Assembly: GCA_949316235.1 (NCBI GenBank)
Contig: OX438757.1
Location: 12,022,657 to 12,086,656 of the forward strand
Length of the DNA: 64,000 bases
Source of the DNA: Oegoconia quadripuncta
Lineage: Eukaryota; Arthropoda; Insecta; Lepidoptera; Autostichidae
Direction: 5' to 3'
Position 1 is the stretch's first letter, and every line of letters starts with the position of its first letter. Below the pieces are notes generated by a model. The model made no database searches, had not been told where the DNA came from, and worked only from the letters and a program-made list of their open reading frames with translations. Position numbers and translations under genes: made by a program. Shown here in pieces: positions 33,290-44,471 of this stretch.

Positions 33290-33512
33290 GCTGTGCTAAG
33301 TGAAGTGTGTGCTGAAAGAAGAGTGAATGCCGGAAATCAGGTGTATGGAGAACTGTATGCATGATAAGGCAGAAGGTGTTCACAAAAGGTCGTCTAGCTA
33401 TTCATGGTGGACTGGTTCCAACACAAGTGAATTCTGGGTATGACAGAAGAAGAATGGAAATAGAATTAACACAGTGGAAATGAGATCATTAAGAAGTATA
33501 AGTGGGGTAATG
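33290..33512 (+). mobile_element. RTE-like LINE fragment, RT C-terminal side
   Basis: Different frames read AERRVNAGNQVYG, KGRLAIHGGLVPT and INTVEMRSLRSISGVMY. These match, in order, the region after the RT core in lepidopteran RTE-like proteins (pattern ...RVSAGNxxNGAL..., ...RLAIHxGxLxPTLxYGSE..., ...NAVEMRSLRSxxGVS...). The frames shift several times, so it is an old remnant. Confidence 0.7.
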
Positions 33513-33987
33513 TATATAGGTTACGATGGAGAAATAATCCAATAGATTTTCTTTTTGGATTATTATGTTAATCGTAAACTATAAACTCTACTTTATCATA
33601 TTACAAAGTTTGACTGATGGAGGACTTATCTCCACTTTCCCGTTGATTATGGACTAACCCGCAATATTCCGATCACTATCACTTATCTAAGGTTGCCTAC
33701 ACGGATTACATCCCCATCTATACTATATACATGGTAGATGGAGTGTGGAGTGTCATTACGTAACGGAGTTTTCGCTCCACAAAGTACAGGATGTTTTGCC
33801 GGGCAGAGCAAACTACCTCCGAAAATAGCCACTTCAAGCCTTATCACATGCAGCCTTACTTTAATGTAATGTGTGTTTCGTTGTCATTGTATACCTACTT
33901 TGTATACTTGTGTATATACACTGTATCGATTCTTATTTATACATACATAATCTTAAAATATCTAAAATATAAATTTGTTACTTATTT

Positions 33988-34040
33988 ATTTGGTCATTAC
34001 TCCACCGACAAGAGCATAACTCTTAAATTGAAGTAAAAGA
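33988..34040 (+). repeat. Short repeat: 'ccaccgacaagagcat' motif, copy 1
   Basis: 'tggtcattactccaccgaca' then 'agagcataactcttaaattg' and 'aagtaaaagaag'. The same block occurs at 34970-35025 and 41568-41610, with shorter relatives at 40170-40245 and 60608-60650. It may be the 3' end of one retroelement family. Confidence 0.6.
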
Positions 34041-34950
34041 AGTTACTTATTTGCAAATTGATACGATTAGCATTATTATTATTTTTAACTTCAATGTGTG
34101 TCGTTCGTTATATGTGACAAGGACGTATTGTGAACAAACATAACCATTGTTTTTAGTCCACCAAAAATCTACATTTACCAACACGTCTACCCAAAGGCAA
34201 ATATATCTAATGAAAGGTAATGGAAATCTCGCCTTATAATAATGGCTACGTTGGTGATAATGCAAAGAACAATTTCAATAGTTAACGTATTTACGATTAC
34301 CAATTGATTCATAGGTTCATTACTTTAGAATTCATGAACTGAAATCCCTTATTCAATATATCTTAATTCCGCAAACCGGTTGTGTATCGTACAGTAAGCT
34401 GATTTCACAAAAACCGAAATAAACTGTGGGTAAATTAATTAATCATATTCACACGTGTTTTTCGTTGGTAAATCAATTTTGAATACGAAAATAATTTGGC
34501 TAACAAAAAGTTCATGCCGTTTTTTAAAGTAGACTCAGCACATTGTATTAGAAACAGGGGTGTAGCCAGGATGAATTAAGGCGCCTCGTATTTGATTAAA
34601 TAGTTAAATTATATGTACCTACATTCTGGCAAATAATACCGAAAATGGTAAATAAATTGAAAATATATATTCCATGTACACAAACCAACTGTATTTAAAG
34701 CTAGAAATTTTCGACAGGACTTCAAAAAATGGCTTCACTAATTCAACCGTTTTACGCTATGCCACAGATAGATTTTTCCTGTACTGAGTGATTTTTATCA
34801 CAAATAATTGGGAATAAGATGTTAGAGTGGCTAAGTTTCTGACCCAATAAAATTTGAAACTTGCCTCGTCCCAAATAGAAGAAGATTGGGTATTTGTCTC
34901 AAATGCCAGTTGACAACAAATTTTTCTTGTGTAGAATCATTGGGTTAAAT
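34041..34950 (+). other. Intron DNA, no gene recognised
   Basis: Stops in all frames; a 72-codon minus-strand frame at 34047-34265 has no motif. Confidence 0.35.
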
Positions 34951-35025
34951 TGAGGGCGGAAAGGAGAGCGACGTGGTTATTACTCCACCGACAAGAGCAT
35001 AGCTCTTAAATTGAAGCAGAAAGAA
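34951..35025 (+). repeat. Short repeat: 'ccaccgacaagagcat' motif, copy 2
   Basis: It starts 'attgagggcggaaaggagag' and continues 'cgacgtggttattactccac' and 'aagagcatagctcttaaatt', ending GAAGCAGAAAG. It lies just before a decayed mariner fragment. Confidence 0.65.
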
Positions 35026-35049
35026 TCATTTAAAATGAGATGCCATCAA

Positions 35050-35300
35050 TAGACGAGTGTTATGTAAAGCTTTCAAAGAAGTCCGAATTGTATTTTGAAA
35101 ATTTCCTCGATCTGGTCATCCTTTAACTGCTTCGACTGAAGAAAATATTAAGAAGAGAAAATCATGCTGATGGAAAATCAAAAGAGATAGCACAGGATGT
35201 GGACGGACATGACCGAATCCGCTCACAAAATGTTGATTGATGTTTTGGACATAAAACACGGCGGAGGGCGGCTTGTTTCGAAAAACAAAGATATCACCGT
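35050..35300 (+). pseudogene. Mariner transposase remnant (N-terminal half, frameshifted)
   Basis: Pieces in different frames read AFKEVRIV, ENFPRSGHPLTASTEENIKK, EIAQDVDMTE and MLIDVLDIKHG. In order they match the stretch between the two helix-turn-helix regions of mariner proteins (compare DLPRSGRPSTATTKENIDRI and ILIDILGMKRVA in the element at 15336). No catalytic motif follows, so the core is deleted. This is a different, older mariner lineage than the one at 15336, as far as these pieces show. Confidence 0.7.
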
Positions 35301-37445
35301 AAACAGATAACAAACTCGTATAAACATGGGTGAACAGGCCATTTGGGATACCACATTCGTATAAGCATTATGTCAAGTGACGATATAGGTGTAACAGATT
35401 GGCATACAAAGCAGCCAGCATGCTTCCAAATGGCAGACGTTTTATCGATTGAAGCTATTGAAGTCGTAAAATAAGGAGCTTCAAGCCACACAGATAGCCT
35501 ACCTATAGGAAGTTCTTTGATGAATTCATTTTTCCCTGATGACAGTGTATCGCATCAAATGGACTCTATTTGAAATGTGATGAAAGAAATTTTGTTTTAT
35601 TAAAAAGAAAAGTTAACGGAACCGAAGGGGAAGACATTAATATTGTGTGTTCTAAAATAAAATGTAAAAAAACGTAGTACCCACTTATGCCATTATATTA
35701 AGAATGACTAAATAATCTGGTTTTTACGTTGGCAAAAGTCAAATGATATGGATGCTTATTTTATTTTTCGTCTTTCATAAACTTTCACAAACAAAGTTCA
35801 CACTAACAAACCAAGATACATGATATCATTTTCTGAATGTCAATTTAAATATAAATAAAAATAGGGCTTAAGCATTACTCTGTCAGTCGGTATTACCAAG
35901 CTACTACATTGGCTACGCTTCCATTGCGACCCCTGCGTATATGCCCCGCAAGTCCTACCCTTGCTACAACCCTGGTTAGCAAAACTGCTTATCATGTTTG
36001 TACAAAACTTTCGATTTACCCTTTTCATTTACGCTACATTCTGAAAGTCCATTTCGTATGAAAATGCTAATAAAAGAGATTGAAGATAAAATATTGTGCC
36101 TGAAATATTTTTTCAACTCACGAAATAAATGAACCTATTTTTCCCTTTGTAATATTTCACGTTATTGGAATATGAGGACCATTTTTCGATCGTAATAGAA
36201 AATCATTTTCTTTAATAAAACACCTAACGAAAGAAGTTGAAAATTAATCAGTGTTCTTTTCATTAAATAGGCCTGAGATGTGGTAGTCGTGGATGTGTGG
36301 TTATTACAAATTAACTTTTTACTGTTGCATTTTGATCCCAATGCTATGGCTAAATGAAACAAATTAATGCATATTTCATTACTCGAAGAGGGAAAAGAGA
36401 AACATAATATTGACTTCAAGAAATATGATCGTCAAAGAAAGAAAAAAAATGCAGCCATTAAGGTAACCAGAACATTCAAGTAGTAAAACTTTACCGTAAC
36501 ATTATCATCTCATCACAACATTTCATTGAACCCTTAATCGGTCTCGTGAATGCTCACTAAGCTCTTCTGATTGAGACGCCCTTGTCCAACCTATTTCTGT
36601 GACAGGCAAATGATGTAAGTCCCAAATTAATCCCCTGATAATTTCTAACGATTTTCGTTTGTGAAAAAAATAAATGTCAAGCGCCAACGCTATGTAATTC
36701 CAGTTTGTAACTTCGCGAATGGATAGCACTCGTGAGAGGAAATTGCAAATTTTAAAATTCCCCTGACCTCAAACTTTGTGCAGTCCTCAGAGGTTACAGT
36801 AATTTAGGGGGAATGCTCAACTTGGCAATTTTTTGTTATTTTACATAGACATGCATACATACAATGTTCTATAATGGACCGTTGTTGACCTGAAAAAGGT
36901 GTCGGTAAGTGTTTGATTGAAAGCTGATGGTCGGTTATTGTGGCTCGCTTTGGGGAAAACATTGAATGATAACAGGCTTGTTTTACAGTTTTGATAAAAC
37001 CTGATATTTTTTTTTGCAATGAGTAACAATCTCCCATTGAAGAATTGTTTCACTGTCTAATGTTATCTGTTAATAAAGTACTCTTTGAATTGTGCAAGCA
37101 GAAGCGCAATAAATATACGCACACATCTAAATTAGTATCTATTGTACAAACAGTGTTAAGAAGGGAGTGCTCTCCCTCCAAGGGCAAAGCCCTTCAATTA
37201 GAATTAACGAAACGAGAGGGGTATGGCAACATTTCAACGACTCCCAGTTTAATTCACAAAGCAACATAAACAGCCCCATAACTCCATAACTAATCATCGT
37301 CTAAGAACACACACGTATGTTTATTTATTTATGAAAATTTCATATTTCTGTCTTAGAAATGGTTAGATGATTTTTTAAATATAACATTTTAGAAGTAATT
37401 GTCAATAGAACTCATGTATACAGTCGGCGTCAATGAATAATACTG
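35301..37445 (+). other. Intron DNA, no gene recognised
   Basis: The first 300 bp may be the decayed end of the mariner remnant. Short frames on both strands (62-85 codons) show no motif. An A-rich run occurs around 36440. Confidence 0.35.
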
Positions 37446-37825
37446 TTTAGCCTAGACAATTATTTTAGGAAACTACCGATGGCATGTATAGCGTGAATAG
37501 ACAACATATCTAAGGCATCATTAAAAAAACTGCTGATTGTAGCTTAGGCAGCCTATTTAGCCTAGACGATTATTTTAGGAAACTATATAGCTTTGTGGAG
37601 GATTGACATGCGTGGACGAAAAAAGAAGATTTTCCACCGGCTGTTGGTATTGCCCAGGGACCGCAGTCCAACAGTTGGTAGTGACGTGTTGCCTATATAC
37701 AATGTCTTGAGAAAACTTCATTAGCGCGATGCACGATTCGCGCTCTGATTTGTCGCTTAGTAATGACACCCCCACAGCTTGAATAGGCAAGAGATTTAGA
37801 TTAGATAATTATTTTAGGAAACTGC
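37446..37825 (+). repeat. Three dispersed copies of a ~20-bp word
   Basis: 'attattttaggaaact' occurs at about 37460, 37570 and 37806, each time after a 'tagac(g/a)' or 'tagat' word. Related words (atggcatgtatagcgtgaat; atggtagatatatcttgatt) follow two of them. This looks like a decayed tandem array with spacing of about 110 and 236 bp, not a protein-coding region. Confidence 0.5.
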
Positions 37826-38512
37826 GGATGGTAGATATATCTTGATTAGGCAGCATGTCTACCCCAGAAGGCATGGAACCTGATGGGTATAGCTTGAATA
37901 CGTGCAACTCTCGCAGTCAAGAAAGTAGGTAGATGTATAGCTAGAATAGATCATTATTCCGTAAAGCAGCCCTATAATTAATTAATTACAGCGCCGATGC
38001 TATCAGGTCTCCCACGCACGTTGTCACGCGAGTATCATAGCATGGACAAAGAAGCGAATGGGTCTTTTCACTTCCAAATTGTTATTAGCCAAGCATTTAA
38101 GAGGCACCCGAGTACGCAAACAACCCAACAATATTACGTATTTGCCCATACATTTCCCTATTCTTCTGATTACACAATACGAGAGACGAGTCCTACAGAT
38201 CCCTTAGAAACTTCAACGTGCCTATTTCGATGCGGCCTAAACAAATAAAGTAGTTTAGGGGGAAACAGATCTGTTAACTTGTTAGTGTGTTAGGACGCCA
38301 CCTTCTGAGCCAGGATTTATTGGTTATCAAGTTGTTTACTTGGAAGCGAGCAATACTATTGTGTAAGCACTCTGTGTGACGTCAATCATTAGAGTGAGTC
38401 ATTTACAGCCTTACTTTCTTTCTATAAGGTCCACTCAAATAATGTAAAATATTTTAAGGGTTCGTTGAGACCACTAAACTGATCAATTTTTACTAAGATA
38501 AAACATCTTTTA

Positions 38513-38846
38513 ACCGCCTCCTTGGCTCAATGTAAACAACATTGGGTTTACGATTCGGAGGTCGCGGGTTCGATCCCCAGCGGGGTACACGTTTAAGTAT
38601 TCGGTTTGGTTGGTGGTAGGGCATTTTAAATGTCCGCCTGGCTAGCTACCACCATCTTATCTAAATCTCCGCCAAGCAGCAATGTTAATACCATTGTTGT
38701 ATTCCGGTTGTCAAAGATAAGATAGCCAGTCCCCCAAATGTGTTGGCGTTTCCTGGTAAATACGCTTCCACCTTCGACCTCACCTTCACTTAACATCAGG
38801 TGTGATTGAGGTCAAGTACGAACCCGTCGTGCATAAAAAAAAAACA
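38513..38846 (+). mobile_element. SINE-A, full-length copy with target duplication
   Basis: Head 'accgcctccttggctcaatg', B box 'ggttcgatccccagcggggt', standard body, tail 'tgtgattgaggtcaagtacg' and a run of ten A. The word AAACATCT occurs directly before (38501-38508) and directly after (about 38841-38848) the element, a likely target-site duplication. A minus-strand copy follows 230 bp downstream. Confidence 0.93.
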
Positions 38847-39074
38847 TCTCCGAAATTGCAAAAAATAATCAGCTGTTCCATAGGAAAAGTTGAATGACCC
38901 AAGTGTATGAAACAACTAGCTTTTTAGCGATGCCACAGGTGGTCTAATAGTAAAACTTGTTTAATTTAATGATCTCAGCTACATTTGAAATATTTTACAC
39001 TAATTTACACTACCTTACTTCTCAAGAAAAATGTTGCGGAACATTGCTATGAAAAACTAAACGCATTAGGATTT
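38847..39074 (+). other. Spacer between two inverted SINE-A copies
   Basis: About 230 bp of AT-rich intron without a feature of its own. In RNA it would form the loop of a long hairpin made by the two flanking SINEs. Confidence 0.5.
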
Positions 39075-39408
39075 GTTTTTTTTTTATGCACGACGGGTTC
39101 ATACTTGACCTCAATCACACCTGAAGTTAAGTGACGATGAGGTCGAAGGTGGAAGCGTACTGACCCGGAAACCCCAACACATTTGGGGGACTGGCTATCT
39201 TATCTTTGACAACCGGAACACAACAATGCTATTAACATTGCTGCTTGGCGGCAGACTTAGATAAGATGGTGGTAGCTAGCCAGGCGGACATTTAAAATGC
39301 CCTACCATCAACCAAACCGAGTACTTAAACATGTACCCCGCTAAGGATCGAACCCGCGACCTCCGAATCGTAAACCCAATGTTGTTTACATTGAGCCACG
39401 GAGGCGGT
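39075..39408 (-). mobile_element. SINE-A, full-length copy, inverted to the previous one
   Basis: Plus orientation begins with the T-run and 'atgcacgacgggttcatact', then 'ggtcgaaggtggaagcgtac', 'tttgggggactggctatctt' and 'catgtaccccgctaaggatc', and ends 'ttgagccacggaggcggtt'. It keeps the complete head and tail. Confidence 0.93.
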
Positions 39409-40154
39409 TGTACAGTTCTAGCAGATTCTATTTCGCTTCGAATTCAGGCTTGCGGTCAAACCATTATCTCACAATTCTCACACCACTATGGCTAACGGTA
39501 ACCGTATCACTTATGTTCATACCGGTGGTGGTGTGACTATTACTCATGGTTCTACTGCACCGGTGAAATTAAGACATATAAACCTATTAATCGTAGACAA
39601 ACATATCTAACTATAGTGTATATTCAAGCCATTTCTGAATATGTACATGCCTCCAATAATATACGCACACGTAGGACAGATTCAAATGCAAACAGAACGC
39701 AACAATTCTTGGAAAGACTCCTCACAAGGCGAACCTTACAAGCATTTTAAATTAAAAAATGAAGTAAAAAAAAAACTTTTTAAAACATAACTTTTATTTA
39801 AAAAATACTTAACTAAACAAAATATTACGATTATATTTTATATTATATTTATAGTTAATAAATGTTATAGATACTAAATATCAATGTATAGTAACTTACT
39901 TAAATTTTTCCTTCGCGCGAACTTTCTTGATTATGTATAGGTAAACAATATACCTAAATTTTTTCCAAATAATACATAAAAGCTTGAGGAATAATAACTT
40001 AAAAAAAAATGTATAAAAATCCGACTATAGTTATACCTATAAAAAATCCAAAATAAGATCAAATAACTGATGTAGGGCGTAGTCAGAGGTCGCGTAAGTA
40101 AATTTACCCCTATACACCAACCATGACTTGATTGACATACGCACACTTTTTTAT
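39409..40154 (+). other. Intron DNA, no gene recognised
   Basis: Very AT-rich at 39740-40010. A small dyad 'accgtatcac...gtg' near 39500-39560 is not convincing. Confidence 0.35.
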
Positions 40155-40250
40155 TGTTAAATATCTTCGAGGTCAAGAGGAAGGCGGAAAGCAGAGAGAT
40201 ATGAAAAAAACTCCAGCGACAAGAGCATGGGTCTTAAATAAGATGATGAT
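40155..40250 (+). repeat. Short 'gacaagagcat' repeat, diverged copy with GAT tail
   Basis: 'gtcaagaggaaggcggaaag', 'cagagagatatg', 'gcgacaagagcatgggtctt', then 'aaataagatgatgatgatc'. The GAT run at the end suggests a retroelement 3' terminus. Confidence 0.55.
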
Positions 40251-40439
40251 GATCTTCGAAAAAGCAGCGTTTCTGCCCTTTCTAAGAAGTGCATCAAATG
40301 AACCCCACAAATCCCAGCTTTCGCAAAAAAAAATTGGTCAGCCGTTTTCCAACTAACGCCCCTCTTTTTACGTCGGAGATTAAAAAAACATGTATGTATG
40401 TTGTCAATTCTGTTTCTGAAAACTTAAAAAATAATAATA

Positions 40440-40514
40440 ATAAATATTTCGAACACTTACACCAATCATCTAGTCCCAAACTAAGCAAAGCTTGTGCTAT
40501 GGATACTAGATAAC
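40440..40514 (-). mobile_element. SINE-B, 3' end fragment
   Basis: Plus orientation: AT-rich run with 'aaatatttcgaacacttaca', 'ccaatcatctagtcccaaac' and 'tgtgctatggatactagata'. Only the tail of the family is present. Confidence 0.8.
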
Positions 40515-41529
40515 CGCAGATAGAAAAATACCGCAATAGAAAGAGCTACACACACAAATCGAATATAATTTAACAGCAGGAATCGTAAAGTTACGCATTA
40601 GCATGTCAGATCCGATATATAACATAATCATTACTATCCATTCGTTGGCCTTAGACGGAAGCGCGAAATCATGACGCTCGTCACGTGGTAGACCCGCATA
40701 TCCCACAATCTCGGAATGATTTAAGTATCGCTATCTCCCCTTGATCCTGTTTTATATTCACACGGCTATGCTTTTACTATTTATCATGCTAAACTTCATA
40801 TACTAATTACTAATAATATTATAGATGTGACAGTGAGTTCATTTGTCCGTATTTCACATATTTTGCACAAAGATTATTGCCTCGGGAAATGAAAAAACAA
40901 ATTCCAGATAGGTAGAGTCGCGGGCAGGAACTAGTAGTAGGTAGTAATTAGGTAGATAATTGAATATGTAGCAAAAAATCTACCGCAAAACACTATGAGA
41001 TTGTCTATGGAAGATTGATGCTCCGCTTGAGCATATCCATGCTCTGTCTCTACTCTCGTGTTTAAAAAAATGTCTGTATGTAAAAGGTTAAAATAAATAA
41101 GAAAAATTTAAAGCTTCTCTGGTTCAATTGCAAGCATCACTACAATTGGAAAAGCCCAACATAGACTAAATAGTCCATTTACCTTTCATAATGCTGTCAA
41201 ATTAACAAAAGTTTAAATAATGTGTTAAAATAATGAGAGAATATTTTCTGCCGATAAACTATTTATAGTTTGGTAGAAGTGTATGATAAAATGTAAGCTG
41301 TAAAAACAAACGCAAAATATTCTTTTATTTTTTTAATTAGTAAAGTCAGTGAAAAGGCGAAAGCACTAAGAACATCTGATTTAAAAGATTGACATTGGTG
41401 TGTCAACATTCATAACCAGTTTTCAGTTTCTGCTGTCAATGGTTTATAGCTCATATAGGCTACAATAATCAATTAAATTAATTAATTAATTACGTAATTA
41501 CTTTGACCAAGTGAAAGATAAGGTGTCGT
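40515..41529 (+). other. Intron DNA; possible Repeat-E remnant at 40800-40935
   Basis: The 40815-40935 segment (aatattatagatgtgacagt ... gagtcgcgggcaggaactag) follows the Repeat-E pattern but is diverged. The remainder is AT-rich without a gene. Confidence 0.4.
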
Positions 41530-41612
41530 ACCAAGAGGTTAAAACGAGGGCGGAAAGTAGAGAGACGTGGTCATTACTCCACCGACAAGAGCATAGCTAT
41601 TAAATTGAAGAA
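41530..41612 (+). repeat. Short 'ccaccgacaagagcat' repeat, copy 3
   Basis: 'gttaaaacgagggcggaaag', 'tagagagacgtggtcattac', then 'gacaagagcatagctattaa' and 'attgaagaagaagg'. The most complete of the five copies at its left end. Confidence 0.65.
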
Positions 41613-41624
41613 GAAGGCTACAAT

Positions 41625-41773
41625 AAGCTGATCGAAACAAAATTGTAGAGCCATAAACATCTTCGCCATTTTGAGTCAATGTTATTGGAATTGTATTTAC
41701 ACGACCGGTTTTAATCAATACAGTGTTACCATCCCGGATTTTTATAATATAAACGTTTAATTCATTGTCCATG
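41625..41773 (-). CDS. Coding-like fragment of unknown family (low confidence)
   Basis: The minus-strand frame from an ATG at about 41772 reads MDNELNVYIIKIRDGNTVLI, then KTGRVNTIPITLTQNGEDVY and GSTILFRSAY. It then runs into the repeat at 41530-41612 (its last ~25 codons are antisense repeat). Amino-acid use is balanced, with Asp, Gly, Lys and Arg, unlike most chance frames here. A stop lies four codons before the first ATG, so it would be an N-terminus. I do not recognise the family. It could be a remnant of a mobile element or captured gene, or chance. Confidence 0.3.
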
Positions 41774-41944
41774 TGATACATATAACAGCTCTATCTAAAG
41801 AATTATATAACCATTAATACAATATCTTCTCTACTTCAAAAATTAACATTTAAATAAGTTTCGGTGCTTCATTCCAGAAAATTAAATGCCCTATGTTCTA
41901 TTATTTTAACGACATTGGATGATACATATTGCACCCATATATGG

Positions 41945-42019
41945 TCACTCGCCATTATAGATGCAAGTAGCCAGCAGTAGCAGCAAGGTGCAGTCGGTGC
42001 TGCAGACTATATTTTTCAT
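41945..42019 (-). CDS. Possible minus-strand first coding exon with signal peptide (low confidence)
   Basis: A minus-strand ATG at 42019 opens MKNIVCSTDC, then a hydrophobic run TLLLLLATCIY and NGE before a stop at 41945. The run fits a signal-peptide core. A GT at 41948-41947 could serve as a weak donor just before the stop. The ~200 bases upstream on that strand (42020-42245) are CG-richer than average, with an arthropod initiator-like TCAGT at 42210-42206, so they could be a 5' leader. A longer overlapping minus-strand frame (96 codons, 41955-42245) reads the leader in another frame. No partner exon was found. Confidence 0.25.
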   Translation of the reverse strand: MKNIVCSTDCTLLLLLATCIYNGE

Positions 42020-42245
42020 GTTGTAAGAACTCACCACACGCAACACGTAAGATACGATACGTACGATAGTAACCGCTTCTCTCTCCTTTCAACCGACAGT
42101 CGTCACTCAGGCGCACTTGCACGAAACCTCTCTCCTGATTCCGTTGTGAGACTATGCTGCAAATTGTCCATGAAAAAATCACGGTTGCTCTGCGGCACCT
42201 GTCAGACTGATTTTGTAATAGCAACCGAAGACAAGACCGTCGCAT

Positions 42246-43380
42246 AACAGTCCTAAGACTGAATTGCTAAATGTGATCCTAGTTACAAAATAGTTCCAAA
42301 TTCGAGGGCATGGACGCATGCAGTCAAAAAATAAAGAAAATATTAAACAGATACAAGACGGTCTATGTAACGTCTTCCATTGCCAATATCAACAACTGGG
42401 CAAGATCGTCTAGGCTCAAGTTAAACAGCGACCGCGTACAAAATTCCAATTTTAGAATCCACAACTACTGTTGTTAGAGTTTGATAGCATCTATTATATT
42501 ACGTTCTAGTCCTAAACTACAACTACTGCGCGTCACAAAAACCGACGAACGTTTGCGCGACGTGGCTGCCACCTTTAGCAGCCGTACTGGTTTCAATCTA
42601 TCGCTGGCATCACCGTTAAACCTCCATCCATATGTAAAAATTAAAACAAAACAAGCTTTTCCACATCAACCAACCGTGTATAATATTTACCGTACCAAAA
42701 AAATGACAGATTTAATTTCGTATCATTTTCATTTAAACAACGCAACCCTTCTCATTCCTGCACCATAAATCACGGAACCGTCAGAATGAGACAACAATAG
42801 AGGCCCAGTGCGGTCGGCATTTTGAACGCTTTTAATTAAAATGTTAAGAATTCGTATTTCGCGTGGCCTTTATACATTGGCCGTAAGTTTTCCTTCGTAT
42901 TTAAGGAAATTAAGGGGATTAAAAAAAAGAGATATTAAAAGGTATTACTCCATTTATCGTTTTTATTCAATATAGAATAAAGATGCATTAGACAGAGTTA
43001 CATGATAAAAGTCTTAAGTTTTTACATTTCACTTGTTTTAAAATGTCACTTAATAAATCTAAAATTACAATTATTATTTATAGTCTAAGATAGATAGGTA
43101 CATATTCTACTACGATGTTTTGTTATTGAAAACAATAATTTCCTTTAATTTTACATTTATTATAGCAATTTTATACTCCACCTAGTTTACAAATGTTTAC
43201 TGCAATTTGAAATATTACACAATGGAAACTTGCTAAAAAAGAATGTCAGTGCTACAACTGCTGTCTTCCCATGATACTAATATACATGAATAAAAAACCT
43301 ATTTTATTCATTATTTTGTTAAGTTTATAACACGATCATTTATAGAAATATAATATTCGTTAGATACAAACTAAAAATAA
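42246..43380 (+). other. Intron DNA, no gene recognised
   Basis: A plus-strand frame of 95 codons at 42481-42768 has no motif. 42900-43380 is very AT-rich. Confidence 0.35.
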
Positions 43381-44105
43381 AAGAATGTCATGGCTCTTGA
43401 TCACCTGGAACCTCATCTCTCCGCACTTGTTCAGTCCGTAAACAAACTTCTCTCTTTCTCAAGAGTGGCAATTTCACAAAAATATATCGACTACTTCCAT
43501 AAAATAGTTGTTGGAAGTAAAATTACAGGAGTAACTAACGATTTGTAAACTTTCCAACCTATTTTCGGCCGATCGAATGTGATTCGCGCAACTATGTCAC
43601 ACGAAACAATATATTCACAAGTTAAATTGTGACATAAAAAGTAACCCGTTACCCGCAAGGAAATGTCATGAATTCGATGATATAAACGATGAATGTTGTT
43701 AGGAAACAATTGCAATAAATCTCCGAGCATGTGAGCCGCAATTTTGCCGAGGCCCGGTGGCACGAACTTTTCCAATATTGACGGTCGGACGCGCCACATG
43801 TAAAAACGGCTTCAAGATGGCGGCCAGGCTATATCAGCCAATCCATGTGAGTGCCCATTTGACAGTCAAATGCTGATGACAAACATCTCCAAGTCGACTA
43901 TTCAGGTCTGTTATTTGACTCCTACTGGTGAATAACGGATGCTCCGAAATCCGAACTATACCATCATGTGTATTCATGGCGATATAAGACAAGTGTGAAC
44001 ATAAAGTCATTTATAGTGATATAGCTGTTATACAGAGGCATGTCACAACCTTCCTCAGGACATTTCAACAATGACACATCTACGAGTAATGTGTCTGATG
44101 ATTTG
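43381..44105 (+). other. CG-richer unique DNA with a YY1/Pho-like motif
   Basis: The patch 43550-43830 is unlike the AT-rich surroundings (ttcggccgatcgaatgtgat, ccgaggcccggtggcacgaa). It contains 'caagatggcggcc' at 43813-43825, a strong YY1/Pleiohomeotic-type core. A 102-codon minus-strand frame (43491-43799) starts in the patch but shows no domain. It may be regulatory DNA or an alternative first exon region; unproven. Confidence 0.35.
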
Positions 44106-44130
44106 TACCTAAACGTGTTATACCTACTGT

Positions 44131-44366
44131 TTGACGACCGATTGGTGTAGTGGATAGTGACCCTGTCAGCGAAACCCACGGTTGCGGGTTCGAATCCCGC
44201 GACGGGTAAATGTTTGTGTGATGAATATGAACATTTATTCCTGAGTCATGGATGTTTATATAAATATTTATGTATGTTTATCCGTTATCTAGTATCCATA
44301 GTACAAGCTTTGCTTAGTTTGGGACTAGATGATTGGTGTAAGTGTCCGAAATATTTATTTATTTCC
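44131..44366 (+). mobile_element. SINE-B, full-length copy
   Basis: Head 'tgacgaccgattggtgtagt', 'ggatagtgaccctgtcagcg', B box 'ggttgcgggttcgaatcccg', then 'taaatgtttgtgtgatgaat', 'gagtcatggatgtttatata', 'atccgttatctagtatccat' and 'gggactagatgattggtgta', ending in ATTT repeats. It looks like a tRNA gene at its start but continues without a tRNA 3' half that pairs. The 107-codon frame across it is incidental. Confidence 0.93.
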
Positions 44367-44471
44367 ACACACACACTGGCTAGTTATCTGCCGCATTGTC
44401 AAATCATTGCATCAGCTCTGTCACATCATATAAACTCACCTAGCATGCAATTATATGCGCATAAATATTAC

